DNA of 64,000 nt, from NCBI GenBank assembly GCA_002104985.1, contig MCGO01000168.1, positions 1 through 64,000 on the forward strand, given 5' to 3'. The stretch is from Rhizoclosmatium globosum (lineage: Eukaryota; Chytridiomycota; Chytridiomycetes; Chytridiales; Chytriomycetaceae). Positions within the stretch are counted from its first letter, which is position 1, and the number at the start of each line of letters is the position of its first letter. The notes under the pieces were generated by a model, which did no database searches, was not told the origin of the DNA, and saw only the letters and a list, made by a program, of their open reading frames with translations. The translations under genes were made by a program, and so were the position numbers. Of the stretch, positions 33,844-45,058 are shown in pieces.

Positions 33844-34100
33844 CGAACGCGTTCTGTTGAGGAGGAAAATCTGACAATCTTTTCAGTAAAGCTCGTTTCT
33901 TGTTACAATTTTCAACTGTTCAACTTTGTTCAGTGATAGGTTGGGAAATGTGTGGCTCAAAAACTAGTGTCTGATGCCCGACCAAAGAGACTTTATGATG
34001 CCGTCCGTGCACTGTCAGAACCTCATCTGAAAAGTCACTGGTTCACATCAGGCAACCTTATTTTCCTGAATCCAAACTCTGACCAATCAGAAAAAACGGG

Positions 34101-35107
34101 ATGGATCCGCCTTTACCCAGCCGACTTCCCAACCGCCCTCGAGCCCGATCAATTGCCTTCCGCCCACGAGTCTCATACATCGAACCAAAACGTTCTTCAA
34201 GCGTCGATGGATTAGCACCTCCAACTCCAGCAGCCCAGTTCAACGAACCAGAGACCGAATCCCTCATTGCAATCCCCGAACACCAAATCCAAATCCACGA
34301 AGAAGACGAAGACGAAGATGAACCCTACATCGCCCCGCAAACCAGACACCTTGAATCCCTTTCCTCCTCCATCCCCCTTTCTCCGCCCAACTCCGTAAAG
34401 ATGATTGCAAAGATAGTGTGCATGGAAACAGCAACGGGAACTGTGGCGTTTCCGCTCACCCCACCTCCGCAATTACACACACGCATCGCAGCACAAGTAT
34501 ACACTGCACGGATAAATGCAATCAATGCGCTGTTGAAGGATGTCAAGTCTCTCAACGATTTTTCCCCTTTGTGGTTCGTTATGCCGGTTTTCTATGTCGG
34601 AGTTGCGGCGGCAGTGTCGTTTGGTGTTCCGCTGGCACAGAACTCTCCTGCCAATATTGCGTTCTTGGTGGCGTTTGTGCCGGTTGCAGTGTTGGCCTAC
34701 TTTCTGGCTTCAAGGCTGCATCGCCCCAAGGTACCACACAATCTCCTTTTTTCTCCATCTCCATAATCTATCTCTCCCGTAACTTTTAAATACTCAGACC
34801 ACTTTTTCTTTTTGAATAGTACGTGTCGGAGATAGAGAAGCTACTACAGACATGGGAAGCGCAGGATGGAACACATTCAATCAAGTTTCTGTTACAGAGG
34901 CATCGAAGGCAGAATTCGTGGTTCGGAGTTGAATTGTCTGTGTTTGTGTTTGATGGGCCAACTCAAATGAGAGAACGGCGGGATTCTGCACGTTCTTATG
35001 ATACTTCGTTCCGGCTTCCAACATATGCAAGTAAAGCTCCGAGTTACAAGAGTTCTCGAGGATCTTTTTCTACTATGAGAAGCAGTGTTAGACTGTCAGA
35101 TCGATAG
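34101..35107 (+). CDS. Unknown protein with two TM helices
   Basis: Two exons (34101..34730 and 34820..35107, intron 89 nt) give 305 residues. The N-terminal 90 residues are Pro/Ser/Glu-rich with an acidic run. A hydrophobic hairpin follows (WFVMPVFYVGVAAAVSFGV and IAFLVAFVPVAVLAYFLA). After the intron comes a short amphipathic helix (VSEIEKLLQTWEAQ) and a Ser/Arg-rich tail. No family is recognised. It is on the plus strand between the UPF0658 gene and RPL5, divergent from the former. A membrane location is the only inference I make. Confidence 0.65.
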
Positions 35108-35401
35108 AAAATGAGGAGTATTGTTAAACTAATAATCGTTATCTATGTTCAATTCACTAGTAATTCTTTGTTCCACTTTTAATTTTGATCTATAAACCTT
35201 TTTGAGTTCTTTGTGAGTTCGTTTGATTGCCTTTTCATACGATGTTCGATTGTTGTCCTGAGGCTATCCTGGTCCTGAAGTAACGTCAAGATACTCTTTA
35301 TTTCTGTATGGCATTGATTCATAGAGTTACCTGTACTATTCTCTCTATATCCTTTATTGGGAAGAAGGTCGCGTTTCTTCCAGTTTTCAGACTCAGCCAA
35401 A

Positions 35402-36594
35402 ATGGTACGACCACCCTTCACACCACCGCCAATCCCCATCGATCAGACCATCGCACACCACCAACGACTCTGGATACGACCATGAACACTGTTATACTGA
35501 TCGGATCTGATGCTGTTGGAGGAACTTGCGCTGTGATGGACTTACGAAGGGAGATGTCCTTGTGACACAACACACTCTCAAAAACAACACCACGAAGAAT
35601 ACCCAAACTAACCCTTCTCTCAATTCGCAGCCATTCGTTAAGCTCGTCAAGAACAAGGCTTACTACAAGCGTTTCCAGACCAAGTACCGCAGAAGAAGAG
35701 GTTCGTTTCCTGTGAGACCCCTAAAGGAAACTAAGTAACTAACTCTGTAAAACCCAAACCAAAAGAGGGTAAGACCGACTACTACGCCAGAAAGCGTCTT
35801 GTCGCCCAGGCCAAGAACAAGTACAACTCTCCAAAGTACAGACTTGTTGTTCGTATCACCAACGCCGACATTATTGCCCAGATCGTCTACGCTAAGATCA
35901 CCGGTGATGTCGTCATGTGCTCAGCCTACTCGCACGAGCTTCCAAAGTACGGAGTCGAGGTTGGTCTCACCAACTGGTCCGCTGCCTACTGTACCGGTCT
36001 CCTCGTTGCCAGACGTCTCCTTACCCAGCTCAACTTGGCCGACAAGTACGAGGGTAACCAGGAGGTTGATGGTTCCTACTACGAGGTTGAGCCTGTCGAC
36101 GACGCCCCACGTCCATTCCAGTGTTTCTTGGACGTTGGTCTCCGCCGCACCACCACTGGTTCCCGTGTTTTCGGTGTCCTCAAGGGTGCCGTTGACGGTG
36201 GTCTCTTGATCCCACACTCTGAGAACCGTTTCCCAGGTTGGGACTCTGCCAAGAAGGAGCTTGACGCCGAGACCCTCCACCGTTACATTCTCGGTGGCCA
36301 CGTCTCTGACTACATGGCTGAGCTCGAGGAGGACGATGAGGACTCTTACAAGCGTCAGTTTGCTCGTTACATTGAGAAGGAGATTACTCCAGACGACTTT
36401 GAGGAGCTCTACGAGAAGGCTCACGAGGCTATTCGTGCTGACCCAACCGTGAGGCTAAGGCTCACGTCTACGACGAGGAGGCCAAGAACAAGCTCAAGAA
36501 GTACAAGATGACCAAGAGAAACTTGAAGCAGCGTGTCGACCGTGTCAAGCAGAAGAAGGCTGCTTGGTTGGCTGCCCGTGCCTCCGACGAGTAA
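35402..36594 (+). CDS. RPL5: 60S ribosomal protein L5 (uL18)
   Basis: The first exon is only the ATG (35402-35404). A 226-nt intron (35405..35630, with CTAAC branch-like site) leads to [23 protein letters not shown], and a 65-nt intron (35701..35765) leads to [15 protein letters not shown]. Together with one added base the total is exactly 300 codons plus stop, the normal length. L5 binds 5S rRNA in the large subunit central protuberance. A one-base deletion lies at about 36449-36453 (ADPTV then [12 protein letters not shown] in the next frame); an essential single-copy protein is unlikely to be broken, so an assembly error is favoured. Codons are strongly biased (GAG, AAG, CAG, CCA), as expected for high expression. 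Confidence 0.92.
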
Positions 36595-37689
36595 ATGGTT
36601 TGTTCATGAACCAACTCTTGTCTTTTTTCTTGCCAAATTTATTGTGGTAATTTGAACTACTTTGTGTTTGATGGAATGTGGTGTCTTTTTGATAATAAAC
36701 TGTCAAGTAGATATTCCTCCAATTTATTTAGTTTTCTTCTAGTATTTTTGGGTTCACAGTCTTGGGATGCGGCTTCACTATCTGCATCACCACCCATTAC
36801 AGTTCTCTATCGATTCCAAAATCCCGAATCTTATCGATGCAACGCCTCTAATGAATATACTTCGACGAAGAGTTGCAACGCTGGGGACAGCTGTTACTTT
36901 AAATGATGTCGTCATAATTAGTCGCCTCTTTATCCATGCACTTGATGACAATTAATATGTCATATTCATACATCTTTGGCATTTTAATATACAGTATCAA
37001 GTAAAACCTTCGTCCAGCTCAGTCTGAAACAGTTCTATTAGCATACTAAAGAGCCAAGAGCCCATGTGTATCAGCGAAGCCCCCTTGAGTCTCCTGTTTC
37101 ACGAGTATCCCGACGTAGATTTCAAGGTGGCTCCTTGCTGGATCTCTCGGGAATTTGCGGAACCACCCTCTCCTCCCTCGAAGCCGCACCCCCTTCCACT
37201 GCTGAATCTAGGCCTCCCACGCGCCTAAACTCCATCGAAACAACGAAACCCATGCACTATCCACAGAATATTATCGTATTCGCCACTAAAAACCAAGAAA
37301 TCTAAGTTTGGAAAAAAAAGGTGAAAATTTTCGATATCGGGATTTGATTAAATCTGAGCCCGTGGCTACTTAAGGCACCCTCGTTTTCTTTTTTCCTTTC
37401 CCCAACACCACTTTGTTCCGAATCTACCATCGTACGTTATCCCTCACGTTGTGCCCCCAGCAGCTTGGACGCTCATGGAAGGATGATTACATGCCATACG
37501 AGCGGCTTCACTTGCTGGTTGTTCAGCCTCACAGTCCTCACAGTCTTCCGCCTCGGCCGGTCTGGCAGAACTGAGCAGTTACAGCATGCATCAGATATCA
37601 TCAACAGCATCAGCAGTGGCGGCATCAGACAGTTCCCCTTACCCTCCTTCATCATGATCAAATTGACTGACCACCACCTCCTCAACCAG
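36595..37689. other. Spacer upstream of nucleoside transporter 1
   Basis: No gene is recognised in about 1.1 kb. A pyrimidine-rich tract at 37380-37405 probably belongs to the promoter of the next gene. The frame 37066..37305 has no motif. Confidence 0.5.
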
Positions 37690-39433
37690 ATGGACTCCAA
37701 GCCTGTTGAGATCACCTCGCTGAACCAGTCACCAAGCCAATCGTTGGCAAGAGAGACACCAAGACTGCTCTCTACCACTTGGCCATCTGGGTTCCATTGA
37801 CCGCCTTCATCATTGCCCTCATCATTAAGGGTCAGGGCAAGGAGGATACGAGTTCGCCATCTTCCTCTATGTCATTATCACCCTCCGTTTCCTTGCCAAG
37901 CACATTTCCATGAGCCAGCTCATCTATGGTGAGTGGCGGTGTTAATTGAAAAAAAAAACAACAACAACATAACTGACCAATTTAAATGTTACAGCTCCAG
38001 TTGGAAAGGTCTGGGACATGACTATCGGTGCTGCCGTTAGAGCCGTTCCACAAAAGTTCCACTTGGCTATTGGAGGAATTGTCTACTTTGCCTTGGTGTT
38101 CGGAGTTGCCTGTGGAACCCCAGAGTCCGAGACCGGAACCATTCCACAAAGAATCCAGTCTATCGGAGGAGTCGTCATCATGACTCTTATCCTTGTTGCC
38201 TTCTCCCGTGACAGAAAGAACATTCCATGGGGAACAGTCGTTGTTGGTTTCTTGCTCCAGTTCCTTTTGGCCTTGTTCATTCTCAAGACCCAGATCGGTG
38301 TCAACATTTTCTACTTTATTTCCAAGTTGATCACCACCTTCCTTGAGGAGTCTGTTGCCGGTCTTGAGTTTGTCCTTGGACCAAAAGCCAGTAACCCATT
38401 CCAGTACACTTTCGCTGTTGCCGTTCTCCCAGCTATTCTCTTCTTTGTTGCCTTCATTTCCATCATTTACTACATTGGTGGTATGCAGTACATTGTTGCC
38501 AAGTTCGCCTGGATCATGGTCCGTTTGATGAACACTTCTGGAGCCGAGTCCGTTGTCGCTGCCGCTTCTCCATTCGTTGGTCAGGGAGAGTCTGCTCTTC
38601 TCGTGAAGCCATTCATTGAGTTCATGACCCGTTCCGAGCTCCACTCCGCCATGGTTTCCGGATTCTCCACCATTGCCGGTTCCGTCTTGATTGCCTACAT
38701 CAACTACACTGGTAACAACCCAGCCTCGACTTCTACCCTTCTTGCTTCCTGCTTGATGTCCGTTCCATGCTCTTTGATGGTCTCCAAGATTGTCTACCCA
38801 GAGACCGAGGAATCCCTCACCAAGGGTACCGTTACCGTCCCAGAGTCTGAGGAGAAGGACGCCAACTTGCTCGACGCCGCTTCCAAGGGAGCCGCTATCG
38901 GTGTTCAGTTGTGTTTGCTCATCACCGGTTCCCTCTTGGCCATCATCTCTCTCTACGCGTGTGCCAACGACTTGACCGCCTGGGCCTTTGACATTGTTGG
39001 AATCAAGAACTGGATCGACGGGTCTCAACCAGTTTCCATTCAGCTTCTTTTGTCCTACGTTTTCTGGCCAATTGCTTTCTGTCTTGGTATTCCAGTTGGG
39101 GATGCGAGAAAGTCTGCTGAGTTTATGGCTACCAAGATTGTCGTGAACGAGTTTGCTGCTTACGCCAACTTCCACGATTACGCTTTCCAGGTTAACGCTA
39201 CTGCTGATGGTTCTTACCCATTGAACGGTGCTTTCCCACTCCGTACTGTCCGTTTGATGTCTTTCGCTCTTTGTGGTTTCGCCAACATTGGTTCCATCGG
39301 TATTCAGACTTCCATCTTGGGTCACATTGCTCCATCCCGTAAGAGAGATCTTGCTGAGTTGGCCCTCTCTGCCATGTTGACTGGTGCTTTCTCCACCTGG
39401 ATCTCTGCCGCCGTTGCTGGAGCCATCTTGTAA
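37690..39433 (+). CDS. Concentrative nucleoside transporter (CNT/SLC28), copy 1
   Basis: Two exons (37690..37928 and 37995..39433, intron 66 nt) encode about 559 residues with roughly ten TM helices. Family marks are GTPESETGTIPQRIQS, RDRKNIPWGTVVVGFLLQF, GMQYIVAKFAWIM, MNTSGAESVVAAASPFVGQGESALL and SGFSTIAGSVLIAYI. CNTs import nucleosides with H+ or Na+ across the plasma membrane. Two one-base deletions in the first exon (near 37725 and 37842) are visible by comparison with copy 2. An in-frame M further upstream (37654) is possible. Codon use is as strongly biased as in RPL5, so high expression is likely. It is tandem with copy 2, the intron at the same codon. Confidence 0.88.
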
Positions 39434-39886
39434 GCTATCACGCTGACTACTCCATTGTTTTTATTTAAATCTATCCTCGGGGTTCTTTTTCTTTTTCTTA
39501 CCCGTTTTGTTTGGGCTTTTGATTGTAAGAAATAATAGAAAAAAGAGCGAGGTGTGCCTTGCTCTTTTCACCAAGCAAATCATTTTCCTTCCCATTTTTG
39601 TACTATTAGTAAGGTTATTTTCGACAATGATGCCTGATCACACTATAATTTCAAGATTCAGTTTGGATTGTTTCATCTTTAGAAGATCTTACATCTCCTC
39701 AAGGTATTTGCCTTGAACCCCTCAGTATCCCAACCTCCCCCTTCTCTGGTACTACATCCAGCAATCGATAGAAACCTTTCGCAATCTGTTCCTTGTCAGA
39801 TAGAGTTGAATGCATCAAGCTGTCACTCTTTCCCACCCAATTTGATCCACAAAACACCTTCACTTACTCACAACTCCACCACCCAG
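39434..39886. other. Spacer between the two nucleoside transporters
   Basis: It holds the 3' end of copy 1 (T-rich) and the leader of copy 2. An open frame runs from 39713 into copy 2 but starts without an ATG. Confidence 0.5.
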
Positions 39887-41701
39887 ATGAACACCTCCAA
39901 AGTCATCGTCGACCCAATCCTAGGCTTATCAGTGCCAGCCGTCAACGCTCCTCAAAAGCCCAAGTTCGGCAAACGAGCTCCAAAGGCTGCGTTCTACCAC
40001 CTGGCCATCTGGATTCCACTGACTGCTTTCATCATTGCTTTGATCATTAAAGGAAAAGGAAAGCCTGGGTACGAGTTTGCCATTGTCATGTATGTCCTCA
40101 TTACTCTGAGGCTGCTTGCGAAACATGTTTCAATGAGTCAGCTTGTCTACGGTACGGGCTTTTTCACCCTCTTCTTTTCCTTCCACCGCGAAACAGCTCT
40201 AAAGCTACAAGAGGGTGTACTATTGATGGGTGATACTGACTTTTCCCTCCGTTGTGAAACAGATCCTTTGGAGAGAGGGTGGAACGCCACCGTTGGAACA
40301 GCTTTCAGATCGATTCCAGCGACTTTCAGAGTTCCTCTTGGATTGGTTGCTTACTTGGCAGTTATGATTGGAGTTGCTTGTGGAACACCTGCAAGTGAAA
40401 CAGGAACGATCCCGCAACGACTTCAATCTATTGGTGGTGTTATTGTCATGACAGCTATTCTTGTCGCATTCTCTCGAGACAGAAAGAATATTCCATGGGG
40501 TACTGTTGTGGTTGGATTCTGGCTGCAGTTCCTCATGGCGCTCTTCATTCTCAAGACTCAACTCGGTGTCGACATCTTTTACTTTATTTCGCAGCTGATT
40601 ACTACGTTTTTGGGTGAATCGAATGCGGGTCTTGAGTTTGTGTTGGGTTCTACTGTCACGAATCCGTTCAAGGATACTTTTGTTGTGTCTGTCTTGCCAG
40701 CTATTCTCTTCTTTGTGGCCTTCATTTCCATCATCTACTATATTGGTGGAATGCAATATGTCGTCGAAAAGTTTGCATGGGTCATGGTGCGCTTGATGAA
40801 CACCTCCGGAGCTGAGTCAGTTGTCGCTGCTGCCTCCCCCTTTGTCGGACAAGGAGAATCAGCTCTCCTCGTCAAACCATTCATCGAATTCATGACCCGC
40901 TCTGAACTCCACTCCGCAATGGTCTCTGGATTCTCCACAATCGCTGGATCCGTTTTGATCGCCTACATCAACTACACGGGAAACAACCCAACCTCAACAT
41001 CAACTCTTTTGGCCTCATGTTTAATGTCTGTTCCGTGTTCGTTGATGGTTTCCAAGATTATTTATCCCGAAGTTGAAGAATCAATCACGAAAGGAACTGT
41101 AACTGTGCCTGAAGCGGAAGAAAAGGACGCAAACTTACTCGACGCTGCTTCAAAAGGTGCTGCTATCGGTGTCCAGCTTTGCTTGCTTATCACTGGTTCT
41201 CTCTTGGCAATTATCTCCCTCTACGCTTGTGCAAATGACCTCGTCGGATGGGCATTCAACATGATCAGTGTTTCAAACTGGATCGATGCCTCGCAGCCAG
41301 TGTCTATTCAGCTGTTGCTTTCATACATCTTCTGGCCTATCGCTGTTTGTGTGGGTATTCCAGTCGGTGATGCGAGAAAGTCTGCCGAATTCATGGCTAC
41401 CAAAGTAGTTGTCAACGAGTTTGTTGCATACTCGAATTTGCACGATTATGCCTTCTTGGCGAATGCGACTGCAGATGGGTCCTATGTGTCGAATGGAGCT
41501 TTTGGACTTCGTACTATTCGCTTGTTGGCCTTTGCTCTCTGTGGATTTGCGAATATCGGGTCAATTGGTATCCAGACTTCCATTCTCGGCCATATTGCAC
41601 CATCCCGCAAGAGAGATCTCGCCGAGTTGGCCCTGTCTGCCATGTTGACTGGAGCATTCTCCACTTGGATCTCAGCAGCTGTTGCGGGTGCCATCTTGTA
41701 A
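39887..41701 (+). CDS. Concentrative nucleoside transporter (CNT/SLC28), copy 2
   Basis: The ATG at 39887 and two exons (39887..40151, 40263..41701) give 567 residues. The intron (111 nt, GTACGG...AACAG) is a multiple of three and has no stop in frame, so an unspliced message would also be translatable. Its position matches the 66-nt intron of copy 1 exactly. The protein is very close to copy 1 through all core segments and differs mainly in the N-terminal 30 residues and in the segment after the first intron. No frame break was seen here. Codons are less biased than in copy 1 (more GAA, CAA), suggesting lower expression. Confidence 0.9.
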   Translation: MNTSKVIVDPILGLSVPAVNAPQKPKFGKRAPKAAFYHLAIWIPLTAFIIALIIKGKGKPGYEFAIVMYVLITLRLLAKHVSMSQLVYGTGFFTLFFSFHRETALKLQEGVLLMGDTDFSLRCETDPLERGWNATVGTAFRSIPATFRVPLGLVAYLAVMIGVACGTPASETGTIPQRLQSIGGVIVMTAILVAFSRDRKNIPWGTVVVGFWLQFLMALFILKTQLGVDIFYFISQLITTFLGESNAGLEFVLGSTVTNPFKDTFVVSVLPAILFFVAFISIIYYIGGMQYVVEKFAWVMVRLMNTSGAESVVAAASPFVGQGESALLVKPFIEFMTRSELHSAMVSGFSTIAGSVLIAYINYTGNNPTSTSTLLASCLMSVPCSLMVSKIIYPEVEESITKGTVTVPEAEEKDANLLDAASKGAAIGVQLCLLITGSLLAIISLYACANDLVGWAFNMISVSNWIDASQPVSIQLLLSYIFWPIAVCVGIPVGDARKSAEFMATKVVVNEFVAYSNLHDYAFLANATADGSYVSNGAFGLRTIRLLAFALCGFANIGSIGIQTSILGHIAPSRKRDLAELALSAMLTGAFSTWISAAVAGAIL

Positions 41702-41750
41702 ACAAATTGTTTTTTTATTCGTTAACTTCAGTGCTTCACCAAAAATATAA

Positions 41751-43050
41751 CTAAAGCTTTACATTTGCCGAATTGTTTCCAATCTCAACCACAACTTTTC
41801 CAAATGTCTTGCGACTTCCCAAATCTACGAGAGCTTGAGGGATAGATTCAAGTCCTTTGTATGGTTTTGAATCAAAAAGAAGAGGGCGGACTGGCTTTCC
41901 GTTGTGTTTAGCAGTTTCAAAGAAGTTGAAGATTCCCTGAAGTTGAATGTCAGACACGAAATTTGATTCTCTTCGTAATTACCTTCCAGGTTCTCTCTGC
42001 AACTATGGGCTCATTGATGACAGAAGCTCCCCAAAACACACCAATCATAGCAGCACTCTTCAACAACAACCGATTCGCAGGAACGGCTTCAATCTTTCCC
42101 CCAGTTCCAGCAAATCCAACCACCAAAATACGGCCATTCCATCCAATGCATTTCGTGTCTTGAATGAAATACCCAACAGGGTCATAAATCACGTCAACAC
42201 CCGATGAAGTTCTTCCTGGAATAGAATTCGCAATTTCATTGACTTCCTTAACCCAATCACCCTTCGTGTAATCAACGACGTAATCCGCTCCAAGACGCGA
42301 TTTGACGAGTTGACACTTTTCAGGACCACCTGCTGTAGCAATCACCACCGCACCAATCTGTTTCGCGATTTGAACTGCAGCAGAACCAACTACATCCAAA
42401 AACTTTGTGTCACGAAATATAGTACACATTTCGATAAACAAACATACCTCCCCCAGCAGCAGCGTGAACCAAACAGACTTCCCCCTTCTGCAGTTTCGCC
42501 TTCTCCACAATACCCAACCAACTCGTCGGATACGTAATATAACACCCCGCAGCTTCTTTGAACGAGAGAGTGGGTGGAATCACAAAGAGATTGAGGGGAG
42601 TTGGTGTAAGCGACACGTGGGTGGCAAATGCCCCGATTCCAAGTGGAGTGGATCCGAATACTCTGTCTCCAACCTGTTGTTTTTTTCCTTTGTGTATTAG
42701 TTATAAGCAGGAGGGAACTGGGGAATGGAGACCTTGAATCCCGCCACACTGGATCCTGCTTTCACAATCACTCCTGCGAATTCAGCGCCAGGAACAAAGG
42801 GTCTTTCTGGTCGGACCTGTTTGGTTATACTAGTAAGCATTTGATAAGCTGGAAGAGTATAAAAGAAAGTAACCTGGTACTTGCCTTGAACGAGGAGAAT
42901 GTCCGCAAAGTTGAGTCCCGTTGCTTTGATTTCAACAAGAACTTGGTCGTCGGCGCATTCGATTTGAGATGGTGGAAGCGGAGAAACGGTGAGCTGATTG
43001 GGCTGGATCCAGTCTTGGACAATGATTGCCTTTGCGTTTGAAATGGCCAT
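41751..43050 (-). CDS. Quinone oxidoreductase-like MDR-family protein
   Basis: This is a multi-exon gene from the ATG at 43050 (MAISNAKAIIVQDW) to a stop at 41751. GroES-like N-terminal domain: VEIKATGLNFADILLVQGKYQ and PFVPGAEFAGVIV. Nucleotide-binding domain: EVCLVHAAAGGVGSAAVQIAKQIGAVVIATA, with the AAGGVG loop typical of NADPH-binding zeta-crystallin/QOR proteins. The catalytic-zinc ligands of alcohol dehydrogenases are absent, so this is the zinc-free branch. The likely activity is NADPH-dependent reduction of quinones or enals in the cytosol. Divergent from THI5 with about 200 bases between start codons. Confidence 0.85.
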
Positions 43051-43251
43051 TTGTAATGTTTCTTTTACTGCTTTGTAAACTGCGAATTATATTTAATTTA
43101 AACTTCCTTTAACTCTTTTATTTACTACATTAATCAATTATTAATTCCCGATGATTCGATCTCTGTTTACCACCACAAAAACGCCCCCAAAAAGCAACTT
43201 CCGCAATTCATCCGTTTCCCCAAAACTACCACGAAAAAGATAACTTGAAAA

Positions 43252-44309
43252 ATGACCATCTTGGGACACACCGACAAGATTACCGTTCTCCTCAACTGGG
43301 CTGCTAATCCTTACCACGCCCCGCTCTACCTTGCCCAAAAGCTCGGCTACTTTGCCGACGAGGGCATCAAAGTCGCGATCCTCGAGCCATCCGATCCTTC
43401 CGATGTAACTGAGATCATTGGCAGTGGTAAGATCCAACTCGTTCTTATCAGGGCCAGTTTTTTAATATTCACCCCACATTCCAGGAAAGGTCGACCTCGG
43501 TTGCAAGGCCATGATCCACACCATTGCCGGCGCTGCCAGAGGGTTCCCTGTGACTTCCATCGGAACTCTTCTCGACGAGCCTTTCACTGGCGTCGTGTAC
43601 CTCAAGAGTCGCGGAACGATCACGGAGGATTTCCATTCCCTCAAGGGCCGCAAGATTGGGTACGTTGGTGAATTCGGGAAGGTGATTATCGATAACTTGA
43701 CCAAGCGTTATGGTATGACTGTGAGTGTTTTTTGATTTTGATTGATGTTGATTGGTTGGACTTATTTGGATGAACTCTTGATAAAATTAGCCTGAGGATT
43801 ATACTGCCGTCCGTGTAGGTATGAATGTTTCTGATGCCATTATTCGCGGTGTCATTGATGCCGGAGTTGGGCTTGAGAATATTCAACAAGTCGAGTTGGA
43901 GGAATGGTCCAAGTCCCAAGGCCGTACCGCTGATGACGTTGGAATGCTTCGTATCGATGAACTCGCTGACTTGGGTTGCTGCTGCTTCTGTTCCATCCTG
44001 TACATTGGAAACGACAAGTTCATCTCTGAGAATCCTGAAAAGGTTCGTGCGTTCATGAAGGCTGTCAAGCGTGCCACAGACTTTTTGTTGGAGAACCCAG
44101 AGAAGGCGTACAACCAATACGTTGAAATCAAGCCGTACTTGGGTTCAGACTTGAACCGCAAGATGTTTCAACGCTCTTTGCCTTACTTTTCCAAGTCTTT
44201 GGAGAATGTTCAACGCGACTGGACCAAGGTTGTCAACTTTAGTAAGACTCTTGGTGTTGTTGATGAGTCCTTTGTCCAGAACATGACCAATGAGTTTTTG
44301 TATGTCTAA
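43252..44309 (+). CDS. THI5: THI5/NMT1-type HMP-phosphate synthase (thiamine pyrimidine)
   Basis: Three exons (43252..43426, 43485..43720, 43791..44309) give 309 residues. The periplasmic-binding-protein-like fold starts [20 protein letters not shown]. The GCKAMIHT segment (Lys66, His70) corresponds to the PLP-binding Lys and the donated His of yeast Thi5. The CCCFC iron-binding motif is present in the third exon. The enzyme makes 4-amino-5-hydroxymethyl-2-methylpyrimidine phosphate from its own active-site histidine and PLP, a single-turnover reaction in fungi. In many fungi such genes carry a TPP riboswitch; I looked for a CTGAGA core in the leader and introns and did not see one. Confidence 0.9.
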
Positions 44310-44559
44310 TTGGGCTCTCTATATTCTTCTCTCTTTCTTTGTTCCTTCTTTAAATTGCGAAACGGGTGCTTAATTGAGCTGAGAGGATAACCGTCATAAC
44401 CCGAACATGGTAATGCATGCGTGGGGATTTGCCAACAAAATAAACCTTTTCTACTTTGATTGAATTTGATAGGAAATTTGAGATAATCATATTTAATTAA
44501 TTCCATATCAATTTAGGATCAATGCCTGATGGAATGATGCTCGGACATAAATGATTTCT

Positions 44560-45058
44560 TTATTCCAGACCCGATGACCTTAACTCTTTCTGGTCCAGCT
44601 CTTCAATCATACGAGATAAATAGACAACCATGTCCATATCACTCATATTCTCGGCAATTCCAACAGCGCTCTCCAAAGTTTCCATCGTTTTACTCGAGAA
44701 TCCTGCAACAATAAACCAACAGCATCTTTGTTTTGACTTCGAACTGCCGTCAACAGAGCCTGATTATCGTTTTGAGACGGATCCACGCGCGAATCTCCAA
44801 GAAGTAACCTGATGCAATCCATGCTTTCACTTTGCAGTGCTTCAATAATTGCTTCACTTCCGACTTGAGCGGGATCAACTCGGTCATGCTTCAACAAAAG
44901 TGCTAACAGGTCCGCCCAACCGTGCCGGATAACAGCTAGAATCGCCATGTTATTGTAAATAGATGGGTCGACGCGGGGATCGGTCAATAAAACTGCAGCA
45001 AACTCCTTGTTTTGATTCAACGCCGTCAGAAATGCTCGATTGTTGTTTGCTGCTGGAT
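44560..45058 (-). pseudogene. 3' part of an F-box/ankyrin-like gene split by a retrotransposon
   Basis: Reading in from the right-hand part (50590..51372), the repeats continue across the element: LLADGRVNP, then AANNNRAFLTALNQNKEF. Four to five ankyrin-like repeats follow here, each with an LLxDxRVDPS segment. Near 44670 one A is missing from an A run; after it the frame continues to METLESAVGIAENMSDMDM and a stop at 44560-44562. Without the added base, translation ends in an unrelated short tail. The gene cannot be expressed whole in this haplotype. Confidence 0.8.
45054..45058 (+). repeat. Target-site duplication, left copy (TGGAT)
   Basis: TGGAT precedes the 5' LTR and is repeated at 50590..50594 right after the 3' LTR. 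Confidence 0.9.

Noticed and set aside
37066..37305. Frame of 79 residues upstream of CNT1
   Set aside because: No ATG at its start, Pro/Ser-rich without pattern; likely leader or spacer.
38000..39325. Long minus-strand frame opposite CNT1 (447 residues)
   Set aside because: It mirrors the codon bias of the real gene on the other strand (Asn/Ser/Gly-rich shadow) and has no family match.
43051..43251. TPP riboswitch in the THI5 leader
   Set aside because: I looked for the CTGAGA core and pairing stems and did not see them.
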